Below are positions 50,901 through 63,044 of a DNA stretch of 64,000 nucleotides, piece after piece (position 1 is the stretch's first letter; each line of letters begins with the position of its first letter). The position numbers were made by a program, and so were the translations under genes. The notes below the pieces were generated by a model, which made no database searches, was not told the DNA's origin, and saw only the letters and a list, made by a program, of their open reading frames with translations. Source of the DNA: Luscinia megarhynchos (lineage: Eukaryota > Chordata > Aves > Passeriformes > Turdidae); contig CM067592.1 in assembly GCA_034336665.1 (NCBI GenBank), positions 41,880,045 through 41,944,044 of the forward strand. Reading direction: 5' to 3'.

Positions 50901-53900
50901 CTATTTTATTGTTCTCTGCATTCACTTACCACAGACAGATGAAGTAAGCCTGCTTTCAGGTACAGGATCATTTTTTCTCATATTAATTTACTCCCTGCAG
51001 CCATATCAGTACTCATGATATCAGCTGATAAGCGTAACATTTATTTTTCCCTTTCCAACATTTTACCTCTGTAGACCAACTAGACCTGCAGGGCCCTCAC
51101 CAAGCCATGATCCTCTGACTAACCACAGCAGTATTTTACTGTGATTTTGTGGTCAAGAAAACTAACAGAGAGTGCACTGGACTAATTGCTTTTTGCACAC
51201 AGACTTAAACTGAAGCACACTGGAGAAATAAGTCCATCTTCCTTTAGGTATTTGTTGGAAACTGAAAATTTCCATTACAATGTCAAACCAATTTTTAAAA
51301 GACGTGTCAGAAGAAATATGCTTCCTGGAAATGTAAAAAAAAAGGCACTGAATTATCAAGTACAAACATTACCATTCTTATTCAAGGACTATATCTTATT
51401 AATTATCACCATGCTTCCATGAGAACTATATAACCTGCTGCAGCATGACAGCTAATGAAGCACAATAACAACACAAATACATATTCTAAAAATACACACA
51501 ATTAGGTAGCTCAGACCTTGGAGAAAATATCAAGCATGCAAGTTTTGTCAAACACAGACAAGAGTAATTTTTGACATAAGTTTGAATACTAATAATAATA
51601 ACAAAATCTTAGAAATTTCTTAGAACCTAAAAATTATCATTACCAGTTTACATTCTGTTGTCATATTTCCACACCTATTCTGAGCCTGACACTTAATTTC
51701 AAACTGATATTAACGAACAGGATTTTAATACTGAGAGAAATGCAGAATTAAGAAGGGGTTTATTTAAAAACTTTGTTAGCACAAATAAATATTGACAAAA
51801 TATTGAGAAAAAAAATTCGCAGAGGAAAAAAACTGATAAAATTACAGAAAAAACCCTTTTTTTTATATGTTTTTTTTCAAAACTCAACAATGAAAAGCAG
51901 TTTCTGCAATTAGGATTGCCTGAAACTATTTAATCACTGAGAGAAAACATATAATAAGATTATCCTTGCTATTTTCTTTGTCATATAGCTTTACTGTATT
52001 TCCTGCAATAAATAAAAACTGTCTCACTTGAACCAAATATAAAGTGCATTTTTCCAATATATCCCACCCTTATGCCATACTATTGACTGAAATAAAAGTC
52101 ACTTTGTGTATGCCAAGAGCTAAGAAGTCACTGTAAACAATTGCCTTGAAACCAATTAAAACATTAATTGGTTTTTTGGGAGAAGGAGGGCTTCTCTCAA
52201 GCTTTGATCTTCCCTTTATTTTCATGTTGAGAAAGCAAATTATTTGCACTTTCTGAACACAAAGAATATTGACATAAAGATCACCTTCAGTCTTTACAGG
52301 AAAAATCTCCAATTTTTTAAACACTTTTGAAAAATTGTTATTAAGTATTTCCATCTTCTCCAGCAACAAGGAAAACAAACTAAATAGACAGATTTATGTA
52401 TTCTCTACTTTAAAAAGCATTTTAAAACAAGTTTCTTTACACACTGAAATTTAACAACATAACTAAGAAGAAGCAGCAGGGCTCTTACAACATAGGATCA
52501 TAAGCTTAGACACAGAAAGCAAACTTAAAACCTAAGTAAGCAAAGCATCAAGAAGGTGAAAAGCTGAGAACAGATAGAATGATACAAAGTTTTTTTAAAT
52601 AGGCTTTTACTTTCAGTCAGTCTTTTAAAATTCAGTTGTATTTGATTCTGTAAATCAATGTAGTATGAGAATAGCCATTTAAGAACCTTCTTAGAGAACA
52701 CCATCATAATATCAACTCTTGCAGAGATGGCACAGGAAAAAAAGTACATGATACTTACTAATTATGAACTGAGTGCACCAAAACCAAACTAACCTAATTA
52801 CAATAGCTAAACCAATGCCAGTGAATTAATCTGACCATTTATGGAAGTCTGCTAGAAACTAGAAGATACTACCACTGAAGAGGCATCATCAAAGAAAATA
52901 CCTATCCATTGCTGCAAACTGCTTGATGGAGTTTACTATTTCTCCATCATGTACTGGCCAAAAGAGAAGGTTTATTAAGCTATAAGATAAATACTTAAAA
53001 CTAAATAAGTTCTTTCCCAAGAAGCTGAAGTGAATCAATGAATCCTTCAATTCTATAATAACTTAATATTGCTTTTAGTCAAACAACCTGCATCATAAAA
53101 TTAACACACAACTTTTGACCAAGTAAAAAAAAAATCTGAAAAAAAAAACTTGATAAACCCTCAGAATACCTAACAAAAGGAAAACCTGATAATTCATACA
53201 GAGAAATCTGATAAATTAATTCTTGTTTAATTCTTATTATAATTTGATTCTGTATCAAATATTTAAGGACCCTGGGAAACTCCTGTATAACTATGAAAAG
53301 CATTATGCACAGGGGAAGAACATTTAGAATTTAAAACCCAAAAGAAAGAAGACAACAGATGGGAAAAATTACAACACTTTATCCCAGGGATCAGAAGAAA
53401 TAATAACAAATAACATGCAAAGCATAAACTGTCATTCCACAGTAGCATAGCTCATAAATGCTATGGGTTTGTGCAATTACCACACACTGCTTGTCTTTGA
53501 GCAAAGTATATTATGGTTTAGCTTTTAATAAAAGGTTGAAGGACTCAAAGTAGCATACAGCTATATAGTAAAGCTTAGTCTATCAGCAAAGCTGCTGAAA
53601 TCAAGACACAACTCATGTGGTAACAAACCCTTCAATGCAGTTTGTCATCCATAAGAGGTTCTTTTACAGGATCTCACTATCTCAGGAAGAAAGTGTTGGA
53701 CCACAATTTTCTCAGGAAGAACAAAATTACATGACCAATACAAAATCTATGGAAAAGGACTTTGGAACAAAAGATTGGATGAAGAAATTACAGATTAGGT
53801 ATTTACACATGCAGTCACAGAAGTACTTTTCCATAAATAGCAAGTTCATTATATATACATATATGATCCTCTTGCACCTGGACAGAACAAAATAGCTTTT

Positions 53901-54291
53901 ACTGCACGACAGAGAAATCTTGCATATTTTAAATTACTTTGGCTTATGTCAGAGGAAGTATGCTGATAACATGGTTACCATTAGTATAGACCATAAACAA
54001 AAGATGGAAATAAAACCTTGAATTAATCAGTTTTGATAATCTAATCATGAAGTAGAAGAGTTCTCAGAGTATTAAGTATGGAATCACAGGCTACAATTGA
54101 CCAAGTAACTGTGGGGGTTTTTTTCTCCCTGTGCCTCTCAGGCAGATTTACACAAAATAACCCCAGGAAAGAGAAATATATATGCTCTGCATTTAAAGAA
54201 TACCCTTATTCTCCTACACCTTGTGTGACAAAATGGCACAATGAATGTCTGTAAAAATTCAATCAAAAGTCAGTCAGGGACAGAAATGTCA
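50901..54291. other. AT-rich non-coding DNA
   Basis: No repeat family or gene recognised. Frames are 60 to 102 codons, biased to Phe, Leu, Ile and Lys, with no motif. Confidence 0.45.
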
Positions 54292-54477
54292 TTTCTATTT
54301 CATGATCCTCCCCAGTTCCTTCACATAGGAACACATTATTTTCTCCTGTGTTTCAGCAAGAGAAGGCCTGTGCAGATTGTGAGGGCTCTCCTGTGAGTAA
54401 GGAGGGTCTCGGAGAATGACGGCATATGGGTTGAAGGGAGGGAAAACCACCCTATACCCGTCCATGGCTAGTTGCAC
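54292..54477 (-). other. possible coding exon with stop codon, unproven
   Basis: On the minus strand a pyrimidine-rich string GTGTTTTTCCTTTCTAG forms a strong acceptor-like border at 54,478. It is followed at once by 61 in-frame codons and a TAG stop at 54,292-54,294. The translation starts VQLAMDGYRVVFPPFNPYAV and ends CSYVKELGRIMK, with a varied, protein-like composition and above-background GC. If real it would be a terminal exon. An in-frame GTGAAG near 54,320 could also serve as a weak donor. I recognise no family, and no close polyadenylation signal follows on the minus strand (the nearest AATAAA I noticed is near 52,970). It is a candidate only. Confidence 0.25.
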
Positions 54478-56139
54478 CTAGAAAGGAAAAACACCTTCCT
54501 GCTCCTCTCTGGCTGCCAAAAGGAAGGCTCCTGCCTTTTCCTTTGCATTCCTCAGGCAGCTGATGATGCATCCTACCACTTCCTAAAATTAACAGACATG
54601 CTGATGGAGAGTTTCCTCACAGTGCTTCCTCCCAAAGAGCTTTCCATGATAGATGCAGGCATAATGGAAGTGTAGTGGACAATGATAGTAGGGGAAAATA
54701 AAAAAATTCACAACTCATTTGTCTCCACTTGGATTTACAGGGTTTTTTTTAAATGAGATAGTCATTTGCTTTCATGTTGGATTGCTATCTCTATTATAAC
54801 ATTCTTGAAGTGTTGCAATGAAAAACAGACAAATTAACATCATCTCTCTAGCAAGAATTTAAAAGAAATTACATTTTAACAACTGTAAGCAAAGAAGAAT
54901 TACTAAAATTTATTATGATAAATCACCACACAAAATGACATTATTTAAATCTACCATCTTTGGGCAAACTACTAAAAACCCTGTAAGTCTGTAAACTACA
55001 GACTTCTAAACAACAGCTGTTCTGAAGTTGGTTTGCTTTTCTACCTCCGTACTGCACACAATAGTCTGCAAAAACCACATCTGCCAAGCATCAAAATTTT
55101 ACCTTAAGCTCATGCTTGCAGAACTTGTTCTAGAATGTAGCATATTAAAAACCGAGCTGCTTTCCAGTAAGTTTACTAAAGATAATTGTTAATAGAAATT
55201 AAGTACATCTTTCAGCTAAAAATCTGTATGAAATGACAGTATGCAGCATAACATATACCCTGATTTAAAAATAAGATATGCCAAAAAAATCACCAAGTAG
55301 AATCAAAAGGTGACTGAAATTTGCTGATGAGACTGCCAAGGGGGCAAAACAGTAAATCTAGCAGAACAAACACAAAAAAAATTTCCAGTTCTTTTATTTT
55401 TTTTCTATTTACATTCTTCATAGGAAGAGAATAGACTGACTGAACACAAAGAATATTTTGTGCAAGATGGGAAGTATTCAATATGTAGAGAGTAAAAAAA
55501 AAATCCCATTAATTTGAAAATCCTGGCTTTAAAAAACACCATGTTGCTCCCCATGGTCTGAGAAGCCTGTTTGAAATGGTAGGTACCAGAGTCTCTGCAC
55601 AGAGGTGCTCTTGACTTGGACTATGCATTTGGACTGGGGAAGAAGAGGTCCAGTTTGATCCAGAGCCTGAAAACAACATCTGAAGGAAAACATGAGCTTG
55701 GCAGGTATTTACTATGGGCTAACTTCCACTTATAAATTGTTACCATAAGTAATAGGGAGTCACAAAAGGTGCAATTTCATACCTTTCCCCCACCCAGCTG
55801 CCCACTTAGACTGGATCCATACCAAATCTTTTACAGAAAATTAACCTAACCAGGTGTAGATCTAGCAGTATGGACACTGTCCTGTCTGAGTTAGCTCCAA
55901 GTGAGGCAACCAGGTGCTGAACTGGGTGCTTAGTCCAGCATTCAACCAGGAAGTAAGACACACATGCACATTCTGAAAGTGAAGGTGATGAACAACGCAT
56001 CAGCCTACTGCACAGACTCTGATGTGACTTCTTGTTGGTAGTGTAGATAATAGTGAAAGGCTGTGGATTTATTGCTCCAAGAAATTACAGACCAAGGATG
56101 CCTGAGCACTGGCACCAATCCATTAAACTAGGGGAGAAA
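54478..56139. other. non-coding DNA, GC-richer in parts
   Basis: The parts at 54,480-54,680 and 55,540-56,050 are somewhat GC-richer than their surroundings. Neither shows a transposon signature that I recognise. A minus-strand frame of 64 codons (55,806-56,000) lacks a motif. Confidence 0.4.
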
Positions 56140-56228
56140 AGAAAACAACACCAAAAACCCCCAATAAAAGGAAACAAAACAAAACAAAACCAAAAATAAA
56201 CCAAAAAAAAACCCAAAAACCATAACAG
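56140..56228 (+). repeat. A/C-rich low-complexity patch
   Basis: Irregular CAAAA, CCAAAAA and ACCCCCA units on the plus strand. It has the same composition class as the patches at 4.2, 17.45 and 26.4 kb. Confidence 0.85.
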
Positions 56229-58132
56229 CAATAGTAGCAAATCCCTATAAAATACAGCTTCATACATTTAAACTTACTCTCACTTTTGCACACATGAATC
56301 ACTTCTGTTTTGTAAATCTTTATTAATTTTGTGTTGATTTAGGTGCCTATGACATAAGCAATAAAAGTAAAAATTAATTATAAAATAAATAAAGGAAACC
56401 AAACTAACCAGGAGAGTGGTAAAAAAAATAAAAACAGTTTTTTTAAGGCAGTTCAAGAAGAGGACATTTTATTATTAAAACTGCAGTTGATTCAAGTGTC
56501 GTAAGTATGAACCCTTCACAAACAAGCTCTTCTAAAGAGTGAGAGCACAGTAGGTTCTTCCAGCAAAAGTACATGTCTTAACTAGTACAACATTAATTTT
56601 ATTCAGAACATCCCATCACCACTACCACTACAGTTTGAATTATTAGCATTTAGTACTTCCAGTTCACTCTTTCTTCACATACCTACAAGAGCCCCAAACA
56701 CACCTCCTCAGATGGAAACAAATCACTCACAACCACAGAAAGACTCCATCTGTTTTCAGCGCTATCATCACTTGGTTCAAAGTTCTCAACTTCAAGACTC
56801 TATCACCAGGCTATACATATTACCCTAGACTGGAGATATTTGGTTTTATCCCTTCCTAGATGAGCATATTGTTTTCTTTCTCTCCACTTTCCCCTTTCAA
56901 GCTTACTTTGTCACATTCATCTCCTCCTACACAGGAGACAAGACTGTTGCACATTCTCTTTTTTGTCTCCAGAGCTCATAGAAAACTTTTCAGTTGAGCA
57001 TCTGTTCAGATATCCTCATTTTGTCTAATAAAAATATCTCTCAGTCTTGTCTTCCATTTTCAGTGATGATCGTGCATGTCCAACCCATGCATGTGATGGT
57101 CCTAGCACCTGGCCTTGAGAGCATATACTCTGTTAAAGGACATATTTTTTCTATACCTACGTTTCAGAAACACTTCACAATCCAGCTACAGAAACTCTGC
57201 ACAGAAACCAACATTATGCACTAGCAGTTCACAATCCAAACAGCTGATTCGCTTTGCCCACCACCAATTACTTACAAAGCACACACATAGGAAAAAGGCA
57301 CCTCAGTGAAGATCATAAACCATTTGAACACTGGAATATTTGCTAATCACTTGTGCAGAAGTCCAAATAGCTCAGTTCTCAGAAGAGGGCAAGAATCCAT
57401 CTAGCTAAAAAATTAACATTGTTGAGCTGGTTAACAATTTTCAAAAAGATTCATGTAGGCTGACCATAAAACAGAAAAAAACAAAGACTGTCAAGCAGAT
57501 TAATACAAGATTTCTTTGGGTCAGTAGTTGCAAGAACCACAACTGATATCTCTTCTAGAGGTAGTACCTTACAAGCAGTGCCCCAAGAGCTCCACTCTTC
57601 ACTCTGGTCTGCAGGCATTCCCTGAGTGTGGATTAAGGAAAGTGAGAAATGCACCAGCTATTGCCAAGATCATTTCTTTCAATCACCTAATGTCTTCCAT
57701 AAGTCTCCCATCCAACTGATTTTGGGAACTAACCACACTTAACTGATTCCATCTGAAAGATTCAGAACAGAGAGTGTGGCTGCAGGCATTCAGGGAGACA
57801 CAGACATCACCAGGGTGAAAGCATTTTTATTACTTTGTGATTTCACCATCTGGAGGACATAATGGTAGTAATGTGTATGAAATTATCAAACATTAAAAGT
57901 GCTTTCTAAAAGCTATTACTGTCCTCTTATCAGTCAAAACCGTGAAGATGTGTCCCATGAAGATTACATTGTTCAGGTTTTGAAATTTTGTAACAAAGAA
58001 TGCCACGTCATTAATGTTTAAGAGCTGAAGAACTGTGGATCATGAGCGAACAAAAAGGGAATGTATAAAAAATGTGGTCTTATGAGTTCAGCAGCAGTTT
58101 ATACGATCTTTTGCCACTGAAAAAGGTACTGA
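56229..58132. other. AT-rich non-coding DNA
   Basis: No repeat family recognised. A minus-strand frame at 57,451-57,654 has a mixed residue composition but no convincing splice borders and no known domain. Confidence 0.45.
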
Positions 58133-58187
58133 AAATAAATAATAAATAATAGATCATAAGTAATATATAATAAATAATAAATAATAA
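58133..58187 (+). repeat. AATAAATAAT simple repeat
   Basis: Irregular repetition of AAT and AAAT units (AATAAATAATAAATAAT) over about 55 bases, interrupted once by GATCATAAG. Confidence 0.85.
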
Positions 58188-61100
58188 TGGAAACAATAAA
58201 AAATACTCAAGATACAGAGGTGTACAGGAAGACCCAAGAAGTTGAGTTTCTTGAAAATCTATGTGGCGTCAAAGACCACTTCAGGCATTGGCATTCAGCT
58301 ACTCAGCACTACAGGGTAACACAGAAGGAAGACGGTAGAACACCATCTTCAGTGCCATTATCACTGTGAGGACAAAACAACCTGGTGTCTCACACTCTTT
58401 CATTTCAGCATGGAGTGCACCACACATTGACACAGCAGTAACCTATGCTCTACCCAGCCTCAGAGATTTACCTTCCAGTTGTCACCTTCACAAAACTAGA
58501 AAACATTTTAAAAATTGTAAGACAGAAGAAAAATAAGACTACAGAGGCAGCAAGCTGAAGAAAGTACAGGTATTAATTTAAAAATCTAAGATTTGAGGAG
58601 AGAATATAGCTGCGAAGAGTCTATGGACATATTTTTTGATTGAAGCAAGCACCTCACTAAAACGCTATTTTTCTGGGACCTTGGTGGAAAAAAACAGACT
58701 CAAAAACTACAGAAAAAACGTACTTCCTTCTTAATAACCTCCAAAAGTGATTAATGTTTCATGCACTGAAAATGACATCTATGTGTGTTCAAACCAGTGA
58801 AGGAAACATTAACAACTGCCTTGCACATCTATCTCGTTAGCAAAATTTTTTTCTTTTCATAGACAGATCACAGCTTTCATTGAAACAGTTTCCCTTCCAA
58901 AGTAACACAGAGCAATTTTGTATGGTTTTATGAGTTTTCATGTCACTTCAAAAGCAGAGGCAATAGTCAGAACAAAAATTTCACTGCAAACAAAACCAAG
59001 TGGAAACAGAACAGAAAGGGCAAAACCATGCAAAGAGACAGGATGAAGGGAATGTAAGCTCTGAGCAAGGAGGCAATTTTATGGCAGAAAGTAAGTCACT
59101 ATATTCAGTATACATTTAATTAACTTCAAATAGAAGAGACTTTTGACAAAAGACTAAAGAGATGCACACAGAGAGCAAATGCAGCAAGGTAGGAGAGGAA
59201 ACAAACTCTCACTAGGGGAGAAATTACTCCTTTTAAACCAAACACCTTGTTGAGTTTCCTGCTCCCACACGGTTTTGTGTCACCCAAAAAAGCTGCTGAA
59301 GACTAAGACAAATCCAAGGGCCACATCTCTCCTACAAGGCACAGGTTCCCTGCAACAGCTGTAAGTGAAGGACATAAAAGGATTTTTTCAGAGCAAACAG
59401 AGAAGGTGGACTGATTTAATCTCAGCTCAGAACACCCTTCATGGGCAGCAGCCCTAATGTCTGCACGTACTAAGGGGCCTCAGAGCTTCTTCAAGACTTT
59501 TATGGCTCTTCTCACCCTTTGAATGCCAAACAGGCTCTCAAAACACATCTTTTCATATATCAGGATATATCAGCATGTAACACAGATCACTGCAAGCAGA
59601 CTCCAAAGGCAGTTTTAGGTCTACAACTTGCATTAATTTATTTGCTTAGGAAAATCTAAGTTCTGCAAAAGTTGACATGTCTCTTCCAAGAAAGCTGCCA
59701 GAGCTGGCAGAAGCAGACTGCTTTGACACTGCAATGACTGAGCCATTTGTTTGGTATCAGTTGCAGGACTGGTGCCAACTTGAACACACAGGCATGAACT
59801 AAACTGCCTAAGGAATATAGGTACACATAAGATTTGACACTCATATATTTACTACTTATTACTGAAGTTTAAAAGCTCTGAAGAAGCATCAGCACTGGAA
59901 AAAATCCATGCATTTATGCAAGTCTTGTTTTCACAAGAACATGATCGCCAACCTAGCCAAAAAGCCTCTTTTAAAATTTTGTATGTTATTTTAGACATTT
60001 CAAGGAAATTGCCTCAAGCTGTCACATTGAAAAGTGCTCTTCTAGCATTTGCCACATATATCTATATATATATATACACACATGTGCACACATACGCAAA
60101 AACATTTCTTCAAACTTTATTTCTACAAACAATTAATTGGAATCTTCCACTTCAATTCTTCATGAATTAAAGCATTCATGAAGAGTACACAGAGGATTTT
60201 CTTTTTTCTAAATTAGGTACGAATTCATAGCACAAAAGAACCTGTATTACACAGTCAACATGCTTTAACCAGAAACATAACTCTGCCAGCAGACTTCAGT
60301 ATTCATTTGTTATTTGTCCTTGCTCCAAAGGGTGCAGAGCAAAACGGGAAGCTACTTATGCATATCCTCCATAGATGTTCAGCTTTAGCTTCACATAGCA
60401 GATTTGAAAAAGGAAGTCCAGTGCTTAAAGATAATCCTTTGGGGGTTTTTAATAATCTACACGTTTATTTGGAGTCATTTAACTAACAATGAACAGCAGG
60501 GAAAAAAATGGTAAATGACAGAGGATAATGTTGAAAAACCGAAAGGTGACTTCCTTCTAAGATGCACTGAATTGAATTCCTTTAGTTGGAATTAAAGCCC
60601 TCAACAAGTACTTAGGTCTCTGTGAAATGAAACCTTTCTTATTCACTAATCATGTGCATGCCAGGAGGTACAAGCCAACTGGACACAACTGCTGGCATTT
60701 TACATGGGACACAATCACACAGTACTATACATTCCCTCTCATATTACCATAGCATCTGCCTTTGCTGTGGAGATCACAGCAGGAACCAGGAACATTCCCT
60801 TTAAACAAGAAAAGGATATTTTTGGCTGATATTGCAACATGATGTTTAGGATGGCGCAGTTTTCCAATAACAACAGGATGAAACAATGCAACTACTATAC
60901 TAGTAAATTTTAACACAACTGGAATGTTCTGCCAGTCAAAAGTTCAGTAGGTGAAAACAGCCAAAGATGACATTGACCTGGCAGTACTAACCAACTGAAA
61001 AATGGTTATGAACTTACAGAGTGACAAAGCCTTAAAAATGATAAATGTGTTCCAGAGCTGCAGCAGCAAGACTGAACATTGAGCATCACAGAAGGAGTTA

Positions 61101-63044
61101 CACAAGTGCAAGTTTCCACACATAGTACCATACAGGATCCTGATCATATATTTTAAAAATAAATAAATAAATAAAGAGACTGAAGCAAACAAAAGAAAGG
61201 GTGGTTAAGGGAACAAGAGGATCATGAATCCTTATACCTCACCAAATAGAAGCTCAGTAGTATCAATATTGTACAACATAGATACAAGTAAAAAAAATAA
61301 CAGCTTTTTAAAAGTAAATAATAACAGCTCATAGAAGAAAACAAAGGCTACATATTTGCCTCAAGTAAGTTTAAAGGGCTGCTTACTGAGGAAACTGCAT
61401 TTACACAACAATATTCCCGAGGCATAGGACAAGTAAAATGGGCAATCCTTTTGTTTTAGACAGAGTTCAATGTGTATATAAAAAATTAATGATGGTATGT
61501 GTGGAAGGTGTCTCAGAGTCTGTGAATAAGGGAAATTTCAGCCAGTTCCAAACAAGAGCATTGCTGGTTTATTATCTGTATTGATGAACAGATGCCAAAA
61601 ACTCTATTTAACATCTCTCATTAACATGTATTTTTCCCCAGGGAACTAAGAACAATAATTATATCATGAAACATGAAAAAAATCTTTAAGCTGTTTATTA
61701 AAAAGTAACAGAGTAACTTTTTTCAATTCCATTTTTATACTAGCCACTACAGCTTCTTTTCCCATATAACTGAAATACTTAACCCAGCAATTTTAGTTAC
61801 CATCTACATGGTCATTATGGATATGACAAGGACAAAAAGTTACTTAATTTGTACAGGCTAGTATCTACTCTGCAGAGAAGGTTGCACCAAAGTGACTAAT
61901 ATCATTATGGCCAAACAGAAATAACTAAATAAAAGTCAACAAGGAAAGAACAAATCCCTTCCTCCCCCTAATTCAGGGCATCACTTTTATTTTTTATTTT
62001 TTTATTTCATATTAGAAAGAGTGTACCTACACTGAAGGTAAAATGGCTATTAAAACTAGTAAAAACATCAGTTCATTTGTTTTTGTTGGCGATGTCCCAG
62101 ATTTGTGACAGAATGTTCAAAAAAATCATTTTGGAGGCCATTTCCAAGGAAAGCAGTAGGTCCCCAAATTATATTTAGCAATGAAAAATTAACGATGAAG
62201 ATTTTTACTAAAATTATGAGTCTAGTACTAAACTAAACACTCCAATAAGCAACAGTAAAGTTCTTTTAGATTGAGATAGGCAAGAAGCTCCTGCAGTTCT
62301 GGACTTACCCTGCAGGAATGTTACTCCTGAAGTATATTTACATATAAAAAAGAAAGTAACACCAGCATTCCGAACCACAAAAAATTTGACTTCTCCTATG
62401 CCCAGGAACATGATTGTTCTGAGGTCCTCAGCTAGATTTTTCCCCTTCTGAATTCATGAAATTTTACCAGCATTTTATCAACACTACACATAGCTAATGG
62501 AAATCCTATTCTGATCAATGTGGATGTTTCCTCCACAAACTAGCAAAACACAAGCAGTAAGTGGATACTATAAAAAATAACTGGCATATTTAGCAGAAAC
62601 ATAACAACATTCTAATGCTGGATTCTTACAGGGGGATGAGGGGTCTACATTGCCAGATAGATCTGGGCACAGCAATTGCTATAGTAATAAACAGTGTCCA
62701 GAAAAAGTTGGTCACAAACTGTCAAGTGGTCTTTATCATTATTCACTCCCCAAAGTGGAGTAAAAAAGCAAATGCCCATACCCTGCAATATACTTAAATA
62801 TATAAATAAAAACCTCCACACACACCTATATCTAAACACATATCTAAACACAGACACAGAGCATCAATACCACGCCCTATCTTCAGGCAAAAACTCATGA
62901 AATAAGTCCTACTTGTGTGCATGAAACCCAGCCACAAGCAGCTGATTTGTAGCAGTTGTTGTCTAACTCGCCAAACTCAAAGGCAAGTCAGTCTGTTATT
63001 CCAACCCACCTCCTTCCAGTATTTCCCTCTCCTGCTTTGAGCAG
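58188..63044. other. AT-rich non-coding DNA
   Basis: No transposon or gene recognised over almost 5 kb. It contains a short (TA)n/(CA)n mix at 60,055-60,085 and an (AAAT)n run at 61,155-61,178. A 60-codon plus-strand frame at 58,187-58,369 has varied composition but no supporting splice structure. Confidence 0.45.
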
